NCBI GenBank assembly: GCA_003445095.1
Contig: DLVS01000560.1
Location: 1 to 7,303 of the forward strand
Reading direction: 5' to 3'
DNA length: 7,303 bases
Source of the DNA: Verrucomicrobiales bacterium
GTDB taxonomy: Bacteria > Verrucomicrobiota > Verrucomicrobiia > Limisphaerales > UBA9464
Below the pieces are notes generated by a model. That model did no database searches and was not told where the DNA came from. It worked only from the letters and a program-made list of their open reading frames with translations. A program made the position numbers and the translations under genes. Positions 6,682 through 7,303 of this stretch are shown one piece after another. How positions within the stretch are numbered: position 1 is the first letter of the stretch; each line of letters opens with the position of its first letter.

Positions 6682-6723
6682 AGTGAGGAGTGAGGAGTGA
6701 GAAGCGAGGAGCGGGAAGCAAGA
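6682..6723. repeat. degenerate 7-base tandem repeat, about six copies of AGTGAGG
   Basis: Starting one base after the preceding stop codon: AGTGAGG, AGTGAGG, AGTGAGA, AGCGAGG, AGCGGGA, AGCAAGA. The copies drift with distance. Every copy is purine-rich, and several junctions create GGAG, so the array presents repeated Shine-Dalgarno-like sites in front of and inside the prepilin leader at 6690. Confidence 0.75.
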
Positions 6724-6836
6724 GGACGGCCTTCACTCTGATTGAGTTCTTGGTGTGGTGGTCATTGCCATCATCGCTATTCTCGCTGGCTTGCTGATGC
6801 CGGCGTTGAGCCGGGCGCGCGAACGGGCCGAGGGCA
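6690..6836 (+). pseudogene. prepilin-type N-terminus, frameshifted and cut off
   Basis: From GTG 6690 the frame reads MRSEKRGAGSKRTAFTLIEF: a basic leader, then the type IV/type II secretion prepilin cleavage region (A|FTLIE, with the conserved Glu five residues after cleavage). After LV the frame goes to WWSLPSS and stops. In the frame two bases away the expected hydrophobic helix continues: VVIAIIAILAGLLMPALSRA, then RERAEG. The break is at a 5-base tandem duplication (6751-6760). Removing one copy gives the canonical EFLVVIAIIAILAG. After about 6836 the + strand no longer encodes a prepilin; the sequence there is the reverse complement of a prepilin body. The GTG start is my choice, from the leader length and the AGGAG-rich repeat before it. 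Probably not functional. Confidence 0.8.
6751..6760. repeat. 5-base tandem duplication TGGTG TGGTG
   Basis: Two adjacent exact copies, 6751-6755 and 6756-6760, at the point where the prepilin frame breaks. Deleting one restores the family-typical reading through the hydrophobic helix, so this is the probable cause of the frameshift. Confidence 0.75.
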
Positions 6837-7303
6837 CAACCGTTTCGGATCGTCAGTTCGTGTTCGTCGATGAACACCCACAAGTGCGCCGGCGAGGTGC
6901 GCTGAAAATCATCCCACTTTACGAACGCCGTCCGGGTATAAACATACCCGCTGTCCGGCAAAATGGCGATACCGTCGCCCAACACCATGTACTGGTTCAT
7001 CGAGTAACTGCGCACGCGCAAGGGGCCTCGCTGACGCGTCAGGTTCGTGCGGCTCCGGTCGCTGGGACAATGAAACACCTCGGCCGCCTTGACGTACGGA
7101 CCCAGATGTCCCGGCCCGGGCGCGATTAACATCTGCCGATTGGTCAATTCACTCATCGTCCCGGCGTAGAGTGGCGACATAATGCCATCGACCCAGCGGG
7201 TAGCGTGAGGATCCGCGGCCGACGTTTCACTGGGCGAGAGGTACCCCCGGTGATCATCGGCGTAGGCGTGAAAGGCGATCGGGCGCATCTTGGCACTGCC
7301 CCC
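6837..7303 (-). pseudogene. prepilin-like (DEH/H-X9-DG class) protein body on the opposite strand, both ends missing
   Basis: Read on the minus strand from the right edge (frame open at 7303) the codons give GGSAKMRPIAFHAYADDHRG, then GYLSPS, PLYAGTMSELTNRQ, YVKAAEVFHCPSDRS, RVRSYSMNQYMVLGDG, TAFVKWDDFQRTSPAHLWVF and IDEHELTIRNG. The YADD, CPSD, SMN and WVFIDEH ... NG landmarks are those of prepilin-like proteins that are multiplied in Verrucomicrobiota and Planctomycetota. After NG (about 6839) similarity ends. The open frame runs on to 6650, but only by reading the antisense of the + strand prepilin N-terminus and heptamer repeat. The family's last part, with the H-X9-DG motif, is missing. 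The hydrophobic prepilin N-terminus is also not within the window; an ATG at 7288 is internal to the family alignment and not a likely start. The usual C-x-N-N before the AF-x-x-YADD stretch is not visible. Confidence 0.72.

Noticed and set aside
6650..6836. C-terminal part of the long minus-strand prepilin-body frame.
   Set aside because: It is antisense to the prepilin N-terminus, the heptamer array and the end of the secreted-protein gene, so it is read-through sequence rather than family sequence.
1..7303. CRISPR arrays, tRNA or rRNA genes, transposases, phage or defence genes.
   Set aside because: No direct-repeat/spacer pattern, cloverleaf-like sequence or relevant protein motif was seen on either strand.

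Overview
The window reads like a chromosomal stretch of a GC-rich bacterium of the phylum Verrucomicrobiota, probably the Pedosphaera/Limisphaerales side. This rests on pattern recognition, not on a search. The pointers are a secreted protein ending in the Arg-Phe-Tyr-Arg-Met-Arg-Lys type of C-terminus, prepilin-like proteins of the 'FTLIE ... DEH' class that are multiplied in Verrucomicrobiota and Planctomycetota, frequent GTG/TTG starts with weak Shine-Dalgarno sites, and an HAF-repeat protein.

Layout, left to right. Bases 1-476 (+) are the C-terminal part of a PLP-dependent aminotransferase domain of the MocR type, cut by the window edge almost exactly at the catalytic lysine. Bases 627-1760 (+) encode an exported alkaline-phosphatase-superfamily hydrolase with all expected metal ligands. 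Converging on it from the minus strand is a two-gene operon (3302 down to 1811, 8-base overlap) of membrane proteins with bacterial PH (bPH2/YdbS-YdbT-like) domains. A ~410-base non-coding gap follows (3303-3712). It is rich in perfect palindromes and lies between the divergent PH operon and a hisA gene of the eukaryotic (yeast HIS6/plant HISN3) type at 3716-4540 (+). The hisA stop overlaps, as GTGA, the first possible start of a 437-residue HAF-repeat-like protein (to 5850). Next is a 263-residue signal-peptide-bearing protein (5890-6681).

The right end (6682-7303) is a wrecked prepilin locus. A heptamer tandem repeat leads into a prepilin N-terminus on the + strand. That N-terminus is frameshifted by an exact 5-base tandem duplication. 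It then runs head-on into the body of a prepilin-like protein on the MINUS strand, which is missing its C-terminal end. The simplest reading is that an internal segment of one prepilin gene has been inverted, or that two paralogues recombined. This is the most unusual structure in the window.

The genes do not form one pathway: amino-acid metabolism (aminotransferase, HisA) is interspersed with envelope or exported proteins. I see no tRNA, rRNA, CRISPR array, transposase, or defence or secretion system. I do not find a convincing new multi-gene system. The points worth following are the inverted prepilin, the eukaryotic-type HisA and the palindrome cluster upstream of it.
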